Part shown: one piece after another, positions 51,203 through 60,071 of the stretch | Layout: each line of letters opens with the position of its first letter | Numbering within the stretch: position 1 is the first letter of the stretch | Origin: Halorubellus salinus | GTDB lineage: Archaea; Halobacteriota; Halobacteria; Halobacteriales; Natrialbaceae | NCBI RefSeq assembly: GCF_020567525.1 | Contig: NZ_JAJCVI010000001.1 | Coordinates: forward strand, 558,001-622,000 | DNA: 64,000 nucleotides | Reading direction: 5' to 3' | Translations under genes and position numbers: made by a program | Notes under the pieces: generated by a model | What the model was told of the DNA's origin: nothing | What the model saw: the letters and a program-made list of their open reading frames with translations, nothing else | Databases searched by the model: none

Positions 51203-52318
51203 ATGGAGACGACGCATCGCGTCCACGTCGGGGACGCGCGTGACCTGTCGGACCTCGACGCGGACAGCGTGGACCTGGTCGTGACGTCACCGCCGTACCC
51301 GATGATCGAGATGTGGGACGACGTGTTCGCCGCGCTCGACCCCGCTATCGGCGATGCGCTCGACGCGGGCGACGGCCAGGCGGCGTTCGAACGGATGCAC
51401 GACGTCCTCAGCGACGTGTGGGCGGAGGTCGAGCGCGTGCTCGCGCCGGGCGGCATCGCGTGCGTGAACGTCGGCGACGCGACGCGGTCGGTCGGCGACC
51501 GGTTCCGCGTCTACCAGAATCACGCTCGCGTCCTGGAGGCGTTCGCGGACCTCGGGTTCGACCCGCTCCCGGACGTCCTCTGGCGGAAGCCGGTGAACTC
51601 GGCGGCGAAGTTCATGGGGAGCGGGATGGTGCCGCCGAACGCGTACGTGACCTTAGAGCACGAGTACGTGCTCGTGTTCCGGAACGGCGAGTCCCGGTCG
51701 TACCCGCCGGGGGACGACGCGCGCTACGAGTCGGCGTACTTCTGGGAGGAACGCAACCGGTGGTTCAGCGACGTGTGGACCGACGTCGGCGGGGAGCGCC
51801 AGACGCTCGCGGACGACTCGCTCCGGGAGCGCTCGGGCGCGTTCCCGCTCGAACTGCCGTATCGGCTGGTCTGTATGTACTCGGTGTACGGGGAGACGGT
51901 CCTGGACCCGTTCTGGGGGACGGGGACGACGAGTCTGGCGGCGATGGCCGCGGGTCGGAACTCGGTGGGCGTGGAGCGCGACCCGGGGTTCGTGGAGGCG
52001 TTCGCGGACCGCGCGAACGAGGCGCCGGCGGTGTCGCGGGACGTGAACGCCTCGCGCCTCGAAGCGCACCGCGAGTTCGTCGCGGAGACGCGCGAGGCCG
52101 GTGACGACCTCGGGTACGAGAACGAGCACTACGACGTGCCGGTGCGCACGAGACAGGAACGCGAGCTGCGCCTGTACGACGTGGTCGGTGTGGACGAAGT
52201 CGGTTCTGACGGTGGTGAGGCGCCCCTCGACGCCAGTTCTGGAGCTGCGGTTGATGGTGACGTCGCGACGTGTACGTACCGTGTTCGCCACGAGCCCCAC
52301 GAGCCAGCCGAGAAGTGA
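51203..52318 (+). CDS. Orphan DNA methyltransferase, beta class (CTAG-type candidate)
   Basis: 371 residues (a GTG one codon earlier is possible). Catalytic motif IV TSPPYPM about residue 30 precedes FxGxG motif I-like DPFWGTGTTSLAAMAAGRNSVGVE about 240, the order of beta-class N4-cytosine/N6-adenine methylases; SPPY favours N4-cytosine or N6-adenine. No restriction endonuclease is adjacent. Haloarchaea widely carry a solitary N4-cytosine methylase for CTAG (Zim/M.HvoI); membership is my inference from the motif and solitary context. Confidence 0.82.
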   Translation: METTHRVHVGDARDLSDLDADSVDLVVTSPPYPMIEMWDDVFAALDPAIGDALDAGDGQAAFERMHDVLSDVWAEVERVLAPGGIACVNVGDATRSVGDRFRVYQNHARVLEAFADLGFDPLPDVLWRKPVNSAAKFMGSGMVPPNAYVTLEHEYVLVFRNGESRSYPPGDDARYESAYFWEERNRWFSDVWTDVGGERQTLADDSLRERSGAFPLELPYRLVCMYSVYGETVLDPFWGTGTTSLAAMAAGRNSVGVERDPGFVEAFADRANEAPAVSRDVNASRLEAHREFVAETREAGDDLGYENEHYDVPVRTRQERELRLYDVVGVDEVGSDGGEAPLDASSGAAVDGDVATCTYRVRHEPHEPAEK

Positions 52319-52561
52319 CCCCGGACTGACGCTTCTAGACCTGCGTTAGAGTGCCTCTATTGTCCGTCTGGGGTAGCGGTCGAATCCGTCCAAAACGTAT
52401 AAATACCCTGCCTTCGAATTTGTAAGTGAAGAGTACTGTTAACGGAATTGAAAAATATTATCCGGTAGCGCCAGCTATCCTTTGAAGCCGACGTAGGACC
52501 ACCTCGACCCCCGAAAACGGCCTCGTACGACGACCGACCGACCAGCGACTGCCACGCCAAC
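52319..52561. other. 243-bp AT-rich intergenic region with strong TATA-like box
   Basis: TATAAATA at 52398-52405 is the best TATA-like match in this part, yet it lies 157 bases before the next start (52562). AT-rich AAAAATATTA follows at 52451-52460. Either the downstream mRNA has a leader of about 130 nt or a separate small RNA starts here. No open frame with coding character is seen. Confidence 0.5.
52398..52405 (+). promoter_or_regulatory. Strong TATA-like box
   Basis: TATAAATA; expected transcription start about 27 bases downstream, well inside the gap before the methyltransferase gene at 52562. Confidence 0.5.
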
Positions 52562-53311
52562 ATGACAGAAACATCAGACCCATCGACCGGTAGCGACGCC
52601 AGCCACACCGAGACTATCGACTGGAACGCGTTCTGGCGCGACGCCGACGAGACCGACCGCGAGTCCGCCACCCCGAGCACGCACCACGTCCGCGACCTCC
52701 TCGCACAGTTCTTCGACGCGAAGGGCGTCCCCGAGTCGTTCGCAGACGTCGGGTGCGGGCCCGGCGTCGTCGCCTTCCACGTCGCCCGCGAGCACCCCGA
52801 GACGACGGTGTACGGGTACGACGCCGCCGCGTCCATCGTCGCCGAGAACCGCGACCGCGCAGCTCGCGACGCCGTCGGGAACGCCACCTTCGAACAGGCC
52901 GCGCTCCCGGACTTCGACCCGGACCGCCAGTTCGAGTGCGTGCTCTGCTACGGGACGATGAGCTACGTCGCCGACTCCGCGGCGGCGCTACGCGCGCTCT
53001 ACGACGCCGTCGAACCCGGCGGCCACCTCGTCCTCGGGTACGTCAACGACGGCTACCGGCGGCACCTCCAGCGCATCCTCGACGACCCCGTCGCCCACGG
53101 CAAGGACCCCGACGCGTTCGACCGCGCCGAGTTCGAACGGCGCTGGCGACTCGTCCTCGACGGCGAGAGCACCCTGACCTACGACGCCATCCACGACGCC
53201 GTCGGCACCTGGCCGCGGAGCTTCTGGGAGATCGCAGACTATCCCGAAGAACGCTGGGCGTGGGAGGACGTCCCCATCGTCTGGCTCCCGAAACCGTCGG
53301 ACGCCGAGTGA
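52562..53311 (+). CDS. Class I SAM-dependent methyltransferase
   Basis: 249 residues. SAM-binding motif I FADVGCGPGVVAFHVA (about 60-75), motif II YGYDAA, and post-motif region VLCYGTMSYVADSAAALRALYDAVEPGGHLVLGYVN. N-terminal acidic TIDWNAFWRDADE is typical of haloarchaeal methyltransferases related to UbiE/TrmN types. Substrate unknown. It is 157 bases behind a strong TATA-like box. Confidence 0.85.
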   Translation: MTETSDPSTGSDASHTETIDWNAFWRDADETDRESATPSTHHVRDLLAQFFDAKGVPESFADVGCGPGVVAFHVAREHPETTVYGYDAAASIVAENRDRAARDAVGNATFEQAALPDFDPDRQFECVLCYGTMSYVADSAAALRALYDAVEPGGHLVLGYVNDGYRRHLQRILDDPVAHGKDPDAFDRAEFERRWRLVLDGESTLTYDAIHDAVGTWPRSFWEIADYPEERWAWEDVPIVWLPKPSDAE

Positions 53312-53548
53312 GACGTGTGAGCGCGGCCGAATCCGGCGTCGACCAGCGGTCGGTCTCGCCCACGGTCCCGGACGACCTTCGACGCTCGGCAACACACCGG
53401 TTGACGCCCGACGGACCACGACCACCTCGGCCCCTCCGCTGACGCCACCCCCTCCACGTTCGCGCCAGAACGCCCGCAATCGGGCGCTCGCCGGGTCTGT
53501 CCTCACGTTCCACTCAAGGAATAAGACGGTCCGGTGAGAAGCGAGCCC

Positions 53549-54361
53549 ATGACCCCACCAGCCGACCGCGGCACCGACCGGTACCGGACCCGCGCGGACA
53601 CCGTCGCGACCGACCGCGGCGACGGCCCGCCCGTCGTCCTCGCGCACGGCACGCTCATGGACCGGACGATGTTCGACCCGCAGGTCGACGCGCTCGCCGC
53701 CGACCATCGCGTGGTCGCGTACGACCTCCGCGCTCGAACCGACCGGTACGCCGACGCGTACGACCTCTACGGTCTCGCCGACGACTGCGCGGCGCTCATG
53801 GACGCGAAGGGCATCGACTCCTGCGTCCTCGGCGGGATGTCGATGGGCGGGTTCATGGCGCTCCGGTTCGCCGAGCGGTACCCCGAGCGCGTCGACGGTC
53901 TCGTCCTGATTTCGACGACAGCCGGGCCGCACGGCGACGAGGAGACCGCGCGGTACGAGGAGATGATCGAGACGGCACGCGAGGCCGACGCGGTCCCCGA
54001 GCAGCTGGCGGACGTCATCAAGCACATCCTGTTCGGGGCGACCACGAACGAGGACCGTCCCGGACTCGTCGACGACTGGGTCGACCGCTGGCTGACCTAT
54101 CCGGGTGAAGCCGTCTACCAGGAGGTCGAGTCGTGGCTCCATCGCCCGGACTTCACCGCGGAACTCGCGGCCATCGACGCGCCCGCGCTCGTCGTCCACG
54201 GCGAAGAGGACGTCGCCCTGGAGCCCGAGCGCTCCGAGCCACTCGCCGACGCGCTCGACGCCCGCCGCGTCACGATACCGGACGCCGGCCACTCCGTGAA
54301 CCTCGAACGGCCCGCTCCTGTCAACGACGCCGTCCACGAGTTCCTCGCCGACGTCTACTGA
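53549..54361 (+). CDS. Alpha/beta-hydrolase fold protein
   Basis: 270 residues. Nucleophile elbow GGMSMGGF with Ser about 95, oxyanion HGTLMDRTMF after strand 3, catalytic Asp in HGEEDVALE and His in DAGHSVNLERP near the C-terminus. The cap and YDLRARTDRY loop resemble 3-oxoadipate enol-lactonase/haloalkane-type hydrolases. Start at the ATG 53549 is preferred to the upstream GTG because AGGAATAAG (53516-53524, approx.) would serve as its TATA box. Ester or epoxide substrate unknown. Confidence 0.85.
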   Translation: MTPPADRGTDRYRTRADTVATDRGDGPPVVLAHGTLMDRTMFDPQVDALAADHRVVAYDLRARTDRYADAYDLYGLADDCAALMDAKGIDSCVLGGMSMGGFMALRFAERYPERVDGLVLISTTAGPHGDEETARYEEMIETAREADAVPEQLADVIKHILFGATTNEDRPGLVDDWVDRWLTYPGEAVYQEVESWLHRPDFTAELAAIDAPALVVHGEEDVALEPERSEPLADALDARRVTIPDAGHSVNLERPAPVNDAVHEFLADVY

Positions 54362-54444
54362 ACGCGGGCGCGCTCCCCCCTCGCCGCGTCGCAGCCCGAC
54401 CGAACCACTCATGTTCTTGCGTTCACAGGTTTCGGGCTGTAACG

Positions 54445-54804
54445 ATGCACCGACGCACCCTCCTCGCAGCCACCGCAACGCCCGCACTCGCCGCGATCGC
54501 CGGCTGTACCGGCGACCAAGGCGAGCGCCCCGACGCAGTCACGCTCGAGATCGACACCGAGGACTCCTGGAGCAGCACCATCGACACCGACGGGGGCCAC
54601 GAGAAGATCGGCGGACAGGGCGACGACACCATCGAATGGTCCCACCCGTTCCCGGGCAACCTCCGCGTCACCATCAAGAAAGGCCCCCAACAGAACGTCC
54701 CGCTCGAAGCGACGTTCTACGCGGACGACGAAGCCGTCCAGAGCAAGTCGACGAGCAAACCGTACGAGAGCGTCATCATGACGTACGTCCCCGGCACGAT
54801 CTGA
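54445..54804 (+). CDS. Small Tat lipoprotein
   Basis: 119 residues. MHRRTLLAATATPALAAIAGCTG contains a twin-arginine-like start and a lipobox (A-I-A-G-C) near residue 22, so Cys22 should be lipidated and the rest anchored outside. The mature part (100 residues) is a beta-sandwich-like Thr/Ser-rich domain without catalytic motif. Start ATG at 54445; the larger frame upstream is a different, non-coding reading. Family not recognised. Confidence 0.72.
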   Translation: MHRRTLLAATATPALAAIAGCTGDQGERPDAVTLEIDTEDSWSSTIDTDGGHEKIGGQGDDTIEWSHPFPGNLRVTIKKGPQQNVPLEATFYADDEAVQSKSTSKPYESVIMTYVPGTI

Positions 54805-54852
54805 CCACCGCGTCGACACGCCTCTGACTCGTCGACACGGCCAGCGAGAAGC

Positions 54853-55069
54853 GCACCAGCCGGGAGTTCACCGGGCAACGCGAGGTGAACGTCGGCTGGT
54901 GTACGACCGAAGGGAGTGCACCAGCCGGGAATCGAACCGAAACCAGACGTGCTCGCTCACTGGGGTCGCTGCGCGCGACTGGTAGGCTTCGATTCACCGC
55001 GTTCCGCACTTCTCCAGCACGCCTCGCTCGTCGCTACCGCTCCTCGCTCGGAGTGTGCTGGAGAAGTGC
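54853..55069. repeat. Three tRNA-Gly 3'-end-derived palindromes
   Basis: Element A: CACCAGCC (54854-54861) pairs with GGCTGGTG (54894-54901) and GTTCACC (54866-54872) with GGTGAAC (54884-54890). Element B: 54916-54938 equals the tRNA-Gly 3' end at 55066-55088 base for base (23/23), and 54986-54995 returns its T-loop part inverted. Element C: GCACTTCTCCAGCAC (55006-55020) and GTGCTGGAGAAGTGC (55055-55069) are a perfect 15-bp inverted repeat whose right arm ends inside the tRNA acceptor. Confidence 0.8.
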
Positions 55070-55137
55070 ACCAGCCGGGAATCGAACCCGGATCATTGGC
55101 TTGGAAGGCCAAGGTCTTACCATTAGACCACCGGTGC
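55067..55137 (-). tRNA. tRNA-Gly (anticodon UCC)
   Basis: 71 nt on the minus strand. Acceptor GCACCGG pairs with CTGGTGC, discriminator A. Anticodon stem TTGGC/GCCAA encloses CTTCCAA, anticodon TCC. T-arm CCGGGTTCGATTCCCGG. CCA not encoded. Confidence 0.93.
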
Positions 55138-55345
55138 GCGTGGCCTGGCTCGCCGTGTTCGAAGACGACGGTGTCGTCGACCGGCGCGCCGGCACTCGTT
55201 TCGACGGAGCCGTCGCTCGCATTTGATGGTTACGATTGGAGACAGCGCGTGGTGCGCTGTGCCTCGGGAGCCGTGCGCGAGGGCCCCCGAGACGCGTAGG
55301 TCCCACACCAACGGGTGTGCGCACAGAGTGCTTCGTAGTGAGGCC

Positions 55346-56014
55346 TTAAGATGTTTTCCGTTCGGACCTGACGATAGAGTAACAATTTCCGCTGGATTGG
55401 AACGGCTCCTCGACGGTGAGTGCGCTCCCCGCGAGGTCGCGTTCGAACTCCGCGGGCGAGTAGACGTGGTAGAACCGCGGGACCGTTTCGCCGCCGGGGA
55501 GCGTCCAGTCGACGGTCGTGTCGAACCCGACGTCGTCGTCCGCGCTCGCCGCCTCGAACGTGTCGTGTGCCGTCGACCACGCGCTCACGAGCGCCGCGCC
55601 GTCCGGTGAGAGGACGCGCCCGAGTTCGTCGAGGCTCCGGACGCGACGCTCGCGGTCCGGCAGGTGATGTAGCGTCGCGACGTACACCGCGAGGTCCACG
55701 CTGTCGGTCGAGACCGGGAGTCGAGAGGCATCCCCCTGGACGAACGCGACCGATGCCTCGTACGCCCGCTCGGTCGCTCGCTCCTCGGCCGTCTCGAGGA
55801 GACCCCGGCTCGCGTCCACGCCCACGACGCGGTCGCACGCGTCGACGAGTTCCTCCGCGTGCCGGCCGTTCCCGCAACCGACGTCCAGGCCGAGAGCGCC
55901 CTCGCGGTCCGCGAGGAACGACTCCACCTCCGGCCACGGGTACTCGCGCGTCGACGAGAAGTGCGCCGCGATGCGGTCGTAGACGTCGCGGGTTCGTTCG
56001 CGAGACCGGTCCAT
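55346..56014 (-). CDS. Trm9/ALKBH8-like tRNA methyltransferase candidate
   Basis: 222 residues. N-terminal RDVYDRIAAHFSSTREYPWPEV is close to the Trm9/ALKBH8 opening (V-Y-x-x-I-A-x-H-F-S-x-T-R-x-x-PWP). SAM motif I LGLDVGCGNGRHAEELV, acidic motif VVGVDAS, and LAVYVATLHHLPDRERR complete a class I methyltransferase. Trm9 forms the methyl ester of wobble-uridine cm5U in eukaryotes; the archaeal substrate is uncertain. Start at 56014 excludes a low-complexity extension. It precedes the leftward-read tRNA-Gly by about 200 bases; no functional link is implied. Confidence 0.8.
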   Translation of the reverse strand: MDRSRERTRDVYDRIAAHFSSTREYPWPEVESFLADREGALGLDVGCGNGRHAEELVDACDRVVGVDASRGLLETAEERATERAYEASVAFVQGDASRLPVSTDSVDLAVYVATLHHLPDRERRVRSLDELGRVLSPDGAALVSAWSTAHDTFEAASADDDVGFDTTVDWTLPGGETVPRFYHVYSPAEFERDLAGSALTVEEPFQSSGNCYSIVRSERKTS

Positions 56015-56075
56015 GTCACTCGCTCCGGCCACGACACCAATAACGCCCGCGGTTCCGCCGACCGACCCCCGCGGG

Positions 56076-58199
56076 TCAGATGAAGAGGAGGAAGACGCCG
56101 TACGCGATGGCGAGCAGGACCGCCGCGTGCTTCGCGCCACCGCGGATGTCGCCCGTCGACAGCTGGCCCGCGATGAGCCCCGAGAGCAGTCCCTGGACGA
56201 GCGTCGAGTGGAAGAAAAGCAGCGTGTACGCCTCCGTGTTCACGCCGCCACCACCGATACCGCCGACGGCACCCACGCCAGCGCCCCCAGCCCCAGCGCC
56301 ACTCCCCGTCCCGTTCAACGCCGCGCCCGTCCCGCCGTCGGGGAGGTTCGGGATGAGGACCGTCGACAGCACGCCGATGATGAACAGGAACACGAAGAAC
56401 GACACGTACACGACGACCATGTACGTCAACATCTCCTGCTTCCGGCGTTGCTTCAGTCGCCGGTCCGCCTTCGCTTGCGACCCCGCGATACGCAGCACCG
56501 TCGACAGGTCGCCGCTCGCGTTCATCGCCTTCGTCGTCAGCGTGACGACCCGGGAGATTATCTGTGTGCGGAGGCGCGCCTCGAAGCGCTTCAGCGCGGT
56601 CTCGACGTCCGCGCCCCACTCGATGTCGCGCCACACGCGCTCTATCTCCGGGTCGAGCGCCCCGAGTTCGCTGCGTTGGACGCGCTCGATGGACTGCACG
56701 ACGGTCATCCCTGCCTCGTTCACGCTCGCCAGGCGATCCATGAGGTCCGGGACCGCGGACTCGATCGCCTCCAGGCGACGTCGATGCACCTCGAACGCGA
56801 TGGCGAACGTCCCGACGACGAACAGCGTCCCCTGCACGAGCAGGTCGTCGAACGCGCGGATCGAGACCTGTCCGTCCACGAGCGTCTGCGGGAACCGGAT
56901 CGCGGTCACCACGAGCACGATGGGGACGGTCGCCCAGAACAACGCCGTCGGTCGTTCGATGACCGTTCGGCCGGGATTCCCGAGCTTGCGGCCGAGCCAG
57001 CGGAACCGACGATACAGGAGCAAGCGTTCCATGCCCGCCTGCGAATCGCGCTCGCGCCCTGCCTCGACGCCGCCGTCGGTTCGCGTGTCCTTCGCGCGCC
57101 GCACGTCAGTCATCGTCTCGATGGGGTCGTCGATGTCGTCGATGCGCTGTATCTGACTGATGGTGTCCGTCGCCGACGACAGGTAGATGATGAACAGGAG
57201 GTTCGCGCTCGGGACGATGACGTACACGAGCACCTGCAGGGGCTCGAGGGTGTCACCGACCGCGATACCGATGACGACCAGTATCGTGATGAGGAAGAGT
57301 GGTCCTGCGACCAGGCCGGTGACGTACACCTCCGCGAGCGTCGCGAGCAGGTCGAGTAACTTCTCCTGCTGGCTCTCGGCCTCCTCCTGGTAATCCTGGT
57401 ACTGCTGCTGGAGGAACGACGACAACGACCGGCCGGACTGGAGGACGCTCGCGAGGTTCTCCGAGAACTCCTTGAACTGGCCGCTCGGCGTCCGATGTGC
57501 CATCGTGTGGATGGCCGATATCATGTCCTGTCCGAACATGTCCATGTTCCGGACCGCGACGTTCACCTCGTCGGCCGCGTCCCCGTACACCGCCTTGTTG
57601 TCCGCGAGGATGCGCATCACCTTCGGGAACTCCATCCCGGAGCGACTGAGCGCGTACACGAACGCGATGGTTCGCGGGAGCGACGCCTCGATGCGGCGCG
57701 CGCGCTCGTCGGCCTTGTACGACGGATACCACCACCGCAGCCAGTACGTCAACCCGCCGAAGACGATCCCGACGGTCGCGCTCGTCACGAGCATCAACAC
57801 GAACAGTTCGTAGATCGTCAACGACGGCAGGCCCGTGAAGTCCGCGAGGACGTGCAGTTGCCGGGGGAGCGTGCTCGTGATGGTCTCCTGGTCGATGGCG
57901 AGGACGGCGAAGGACCCCCAGATGAAGTACATCCCCGACAGCGACCCGACGACCGCCATCACGGTCGCGTAGAAGATGGTCTTCGCGGCGTAGATGCGGT
58001 ACGTCGTCGACAGGTGCGCGGCGCGTAGCGTGTTCTTGCGCTGGGTCTTCTTCCGGTCGATGCGTTCGACGTACGTCCCGAACCCGACGAGCGCGAAGCG
58101 ACTGACGATGCGGTTCGCGTACGCCGAGTACGGCGCGAGCGCGACGGGGAGCGCGAGCGCGATGGCGAGCGCGAGCGGGAGCCAGTTCGCCCACGACAT
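56076..58199 (-). CDS. pilC: Archaeal type IV pilus/secretion inner-membrane protein PilC (TadC-like)
   Basis: 707 residues. Two tandem T2SF/GspF domains (about 165-310 and 485-625) separated and flanked by about nine hydrophobic segments. The second carries MTVVQSIERVQRSELGALDPEIERVWRDI. Gly-rich loop (about 640-665) before the last two helices. Starts four bases after the PilB stop, so it is the second gene of a pilB-pilC operon; the cytoplasmic ATPase drives it. No pilin or prepilin peptidase gene is nearby; archaellum (ArlIJ) genes are excluded by lack of other arl genes. Confidence 0.88.
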   Translation of the reverse strand: MSWANWLPLALAIALALPVALAPYSAYANRIVSRFALVGFGTYVERIDRKKTQRKNTLRAAHLSTTYRIYAAKTIFYATVMAVVGSLSGMYFIWGSFAVLAIDQETITSTLPRQLHVLADFTGLPSLTIYELFVLMLVTSATVGIVFGGLTYWLRWWYPSYKADERARRIEASLPRTIAFVYALSRSGMEFPKVMRILADNKAVYGDAADEVNVAVRNMDMFGQDMISAIHTMAHRTPSGQFKEFSENLASVLQSGRSLSSFLQQQYQDYQEEAESQQEKLLDLLATLAEVYVTGLVAGPLFLITILVVIGIAVGDTLEPLQVLVYVIVPSANLLFIIYLSSATDTISQIQRIDDIDDPIETMTDVRRAKDTRTDGGVEAGRERDSQAGMERLLLYRRFRWLGRKLGNPGRTVIERPTALFWATVPIVLVVTAIRFPQTLVDGQVSIRAFDDLLVQGTLFVVGTFAIAFEVHRRRLEAIESAVPDLMDRLASVNEAGMTVVQSIERVQRSELGALDPEIERVWRDIEWGADVETALKRFEARLRTQIISRVVTLTTKAMNASGDLSTVLRIAGSQAKADRRLKQRRKQEMLTYMVVVYVSFFVFLFIIGVLSTVLIPNLPDGGTGAALNGTGSGAGAGGAGVGAVGGIGGGGVNTEAYTLLFFHSTLVQGLLSGLIAGQLSTGDIRGGAKHAAVLLAIAYGVFLLFI

Positions 58200-58202
58200 G
58201 CG

Positions 58203-59933
58203 TCAGTCGCCCTCGGCGAGGGTCACGTCCAGTCCGTCGTCACTGTCCTCCTCGTCCGCGGCGTCCGTCGACCCGACGACGTCCTCGATGCGGTCGAGCG
58301 CGCGCTCGGGGTCGGCGTAGTACTCGTTGATGAGCGCGGTGAACCGCCGGTAGTCCGTGATGTCGCGCTCCCAGAGGTACTCGAGGAACCGCCGGCGGTT
58401 CCGGAGTTCGGTGAGGAGTTCCTCCTGGTTCCAGCCGCGGTCCTCGCGGATCTCGTCCAGGAGCGAGCTCCCCGACGACGAGAACTGGTCGTCGTCGGGC
58501 GACCACGTGAACGCCGTCGAGTAGTCGAGCTCGCCCGTCCGCTGGTCGATGCCTTCTATCTCCGCGATGGTCTTGTTCCGGCGGACGCGCTCGTCGTCCA
58601 TCCGCGTGAGCGTCTGCACGCAGAGGATGTCGAGCGATTGGACCATCGACCGCGGGACGTTGATCGGTTCGTTCTCCAGGCGATTGATGACGGTGCGGAC
58701 GGAGTCGGCGTGCATCGTCGAGTACGTCGTGTGCCCGGTGTTCATCGCCTGGAAGAGCGTGATGGCTTCCTCCCCGCGGACCTCGCCGACGATGATGTAC
58801 TCGGGGCGATGCCGGAGCGCGGAGCGCAGGAGGTCGTACATCGTGACGTCCGTGCCTTCGTGGAGGCGCTCTCTGGTGATGCTCGACAGCCAGTTGTCGT
58901 GGTACAAGGAGAGTTCGCGCGTGTCCTCGATGCTGAGGACCTTCGATCGCGGTGGGATGAACATCGAGATGGCGTTCATCGACGTCGTCTTCCCGGACGC
59001 GGTCCCGCCGGCGAAGATGAGGCTCTTGTTGTGCTCGATGGCGAGCCACAGGTACGCCATCTGGTCGATGTTGAACGTCCCGTAATCGAGGAGGTCGATG
59101 GGCGTGAACGGCTCGTCGGCGTACTTCCGGATGGTGAACGCGGACCCCCTGGGAGTGACCTCCTCGCCGAGTGCGAGTTCGGCGCGCGAGCCGTCCGGGA
59201 GCGTGGTCTCGACCATCGGGTCGCCGATACTGATGTGGCGGCCGGAGTGCTGGGCGAGCCGGACGACGAAGTTGTCGAGGGACTCCTGGTCGAACTGGAC
59301 GTTCGTCTCGATGTCCGTGTACTCGTCGTGGTACACGAACAGCGGGAGGTCGTAGCCGTCACACGAGATGTCCTCGACGTGCGGGTCGTGCATCACGGGG
59401 TCGAGCTTCCCGTACCCCCTGAACGCGCGCCAGAGGTAGTAGTAGAGCTTGTAGTACGTCGTCATGTCGACGTCCGCGCCGTACCGTTCCAGGTGCTCGT
59501 GGAGCGCTTCGTCGAGCACGACCTCGGTGTCGTTCATCTCGATGTCGCGTCGGTACACGAGCGGGTCGCGGACGTCCTCGAACAGCGTCTCGAGGAGCGC
59601 GTGCTCGTACTCGTCGAGTTCCGGTTCGACGACGTAGTAGAGGTGCTCGTTCGCGCTCTCGTTGTGATTGATGGAGACGAACGCGAACGGCGGGTTCACC
59701 CAGTACCGGTTCACCTCCTCGTAGTCGTCGAGCCCGTCGAAGTTCACGAGCCGACCGTGTTCGGCGGGGTCGTACCGCGAGTGATCGATGGTGGTCCCGC
59801 GCAGCATCTGGACGGTCCGGACGACGCGACGCTTGAGTCCCGCGAGTCGTGACTCCGGTGACGTGGCGTCCGCTGACTGGATCCGTTCGTGGGAAGGGGC
59901 GTCGTCGCGTCGTTCGTGTGGGTGTCCGGACAT
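58203..59933 (-). CDS. pilB: Type II/IV secretion ATPase PilB-like
   Basis: 576 residues. Walker A GGTASGKTTS about residue 310, Asp box/Walker B IIVGEVRGEEAITLFQAMNTGH and His box of secretion ATPases (ST-MHADS) follow. The long N-terminal region (about 60-290), MTTYYKLYYYLWRAFRGYG, is typical of haloarchaeal PilB3. Pairs with the downstream PilC. An acidic C-terminal tail (ADEEDSDDGLD) ends the protein. Extends type IV pili for adhesion or secretion. TATA-like CACTTATG about 35 bases upstream of the start on the minus strand. Confidence 0.92.
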   Translation of the reverse strand: MSGHPHERRDDAPSHERIQSADATSPESRLAGLKRRVVRTVQMLRGTTIDHSRYDPAEHGRLVNFDGLDDYEEVNRYWVNPPFAFVSINHNESANEHLYYVVEPELDEYEHALLETLFEDVRDPLVYRRDIEMNDTEVVLDEALHEHLERYGADVDMTTYYKLYYYLWRAFRGYGKLDPVMHDPHVEDISCDGYDLPLFVYHDEYTDIETNVQFDQESLDNFVVRLAQHSGRHISIGDPMVETTLPDGSRAELALGEEVTPRGSAFTIRKYADEPFTPIDLLDYGTFNIDQMAYLWLAIEHNKSLIFAGGTASGKTTSMNAISMFIPPRSKVLSIEDTRELSLYHDNWLSSITRERLHEGTDVTMYDLLRSALRHRPEYIIVGEVRGEEAITLFQAMNTGHTTYSTMHADSVRTVINRLENEPINVPRSMVQSLDILCVQTLTRMDDERVRRNKTIAEIEGIDQRTGELDYSTAFTWSPDDDQFSSSGSSLLDEIREDRGWNQEELLTELRNRRRFLEYLWERDITDYRRFTALINEYYADPERALDRIEDVVGSTDAADEEDSDDGLDVTLAEGD

Positions 59934-60071
59934 CGTCGAAGAGCAGGAACCGCCGGTTTTCGGGTCATAAGTGGAGCGTCGACTTAAATCAGGCGGCCAT
60001 GTGGGTAGGAGATGATTGCTATCGAACCCGTTTCTGGCTATGGGTTCACGGCAAACGAAATCGGCGTCGCA

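Noticed and set aside
54916-55137. Attachment sites of an integrated provirus or plasmid at tRNA-Gly
   Set aside because: The copies are only about 150 bp apart with no integrase gene between or near them, and each copy has an inverted partner.
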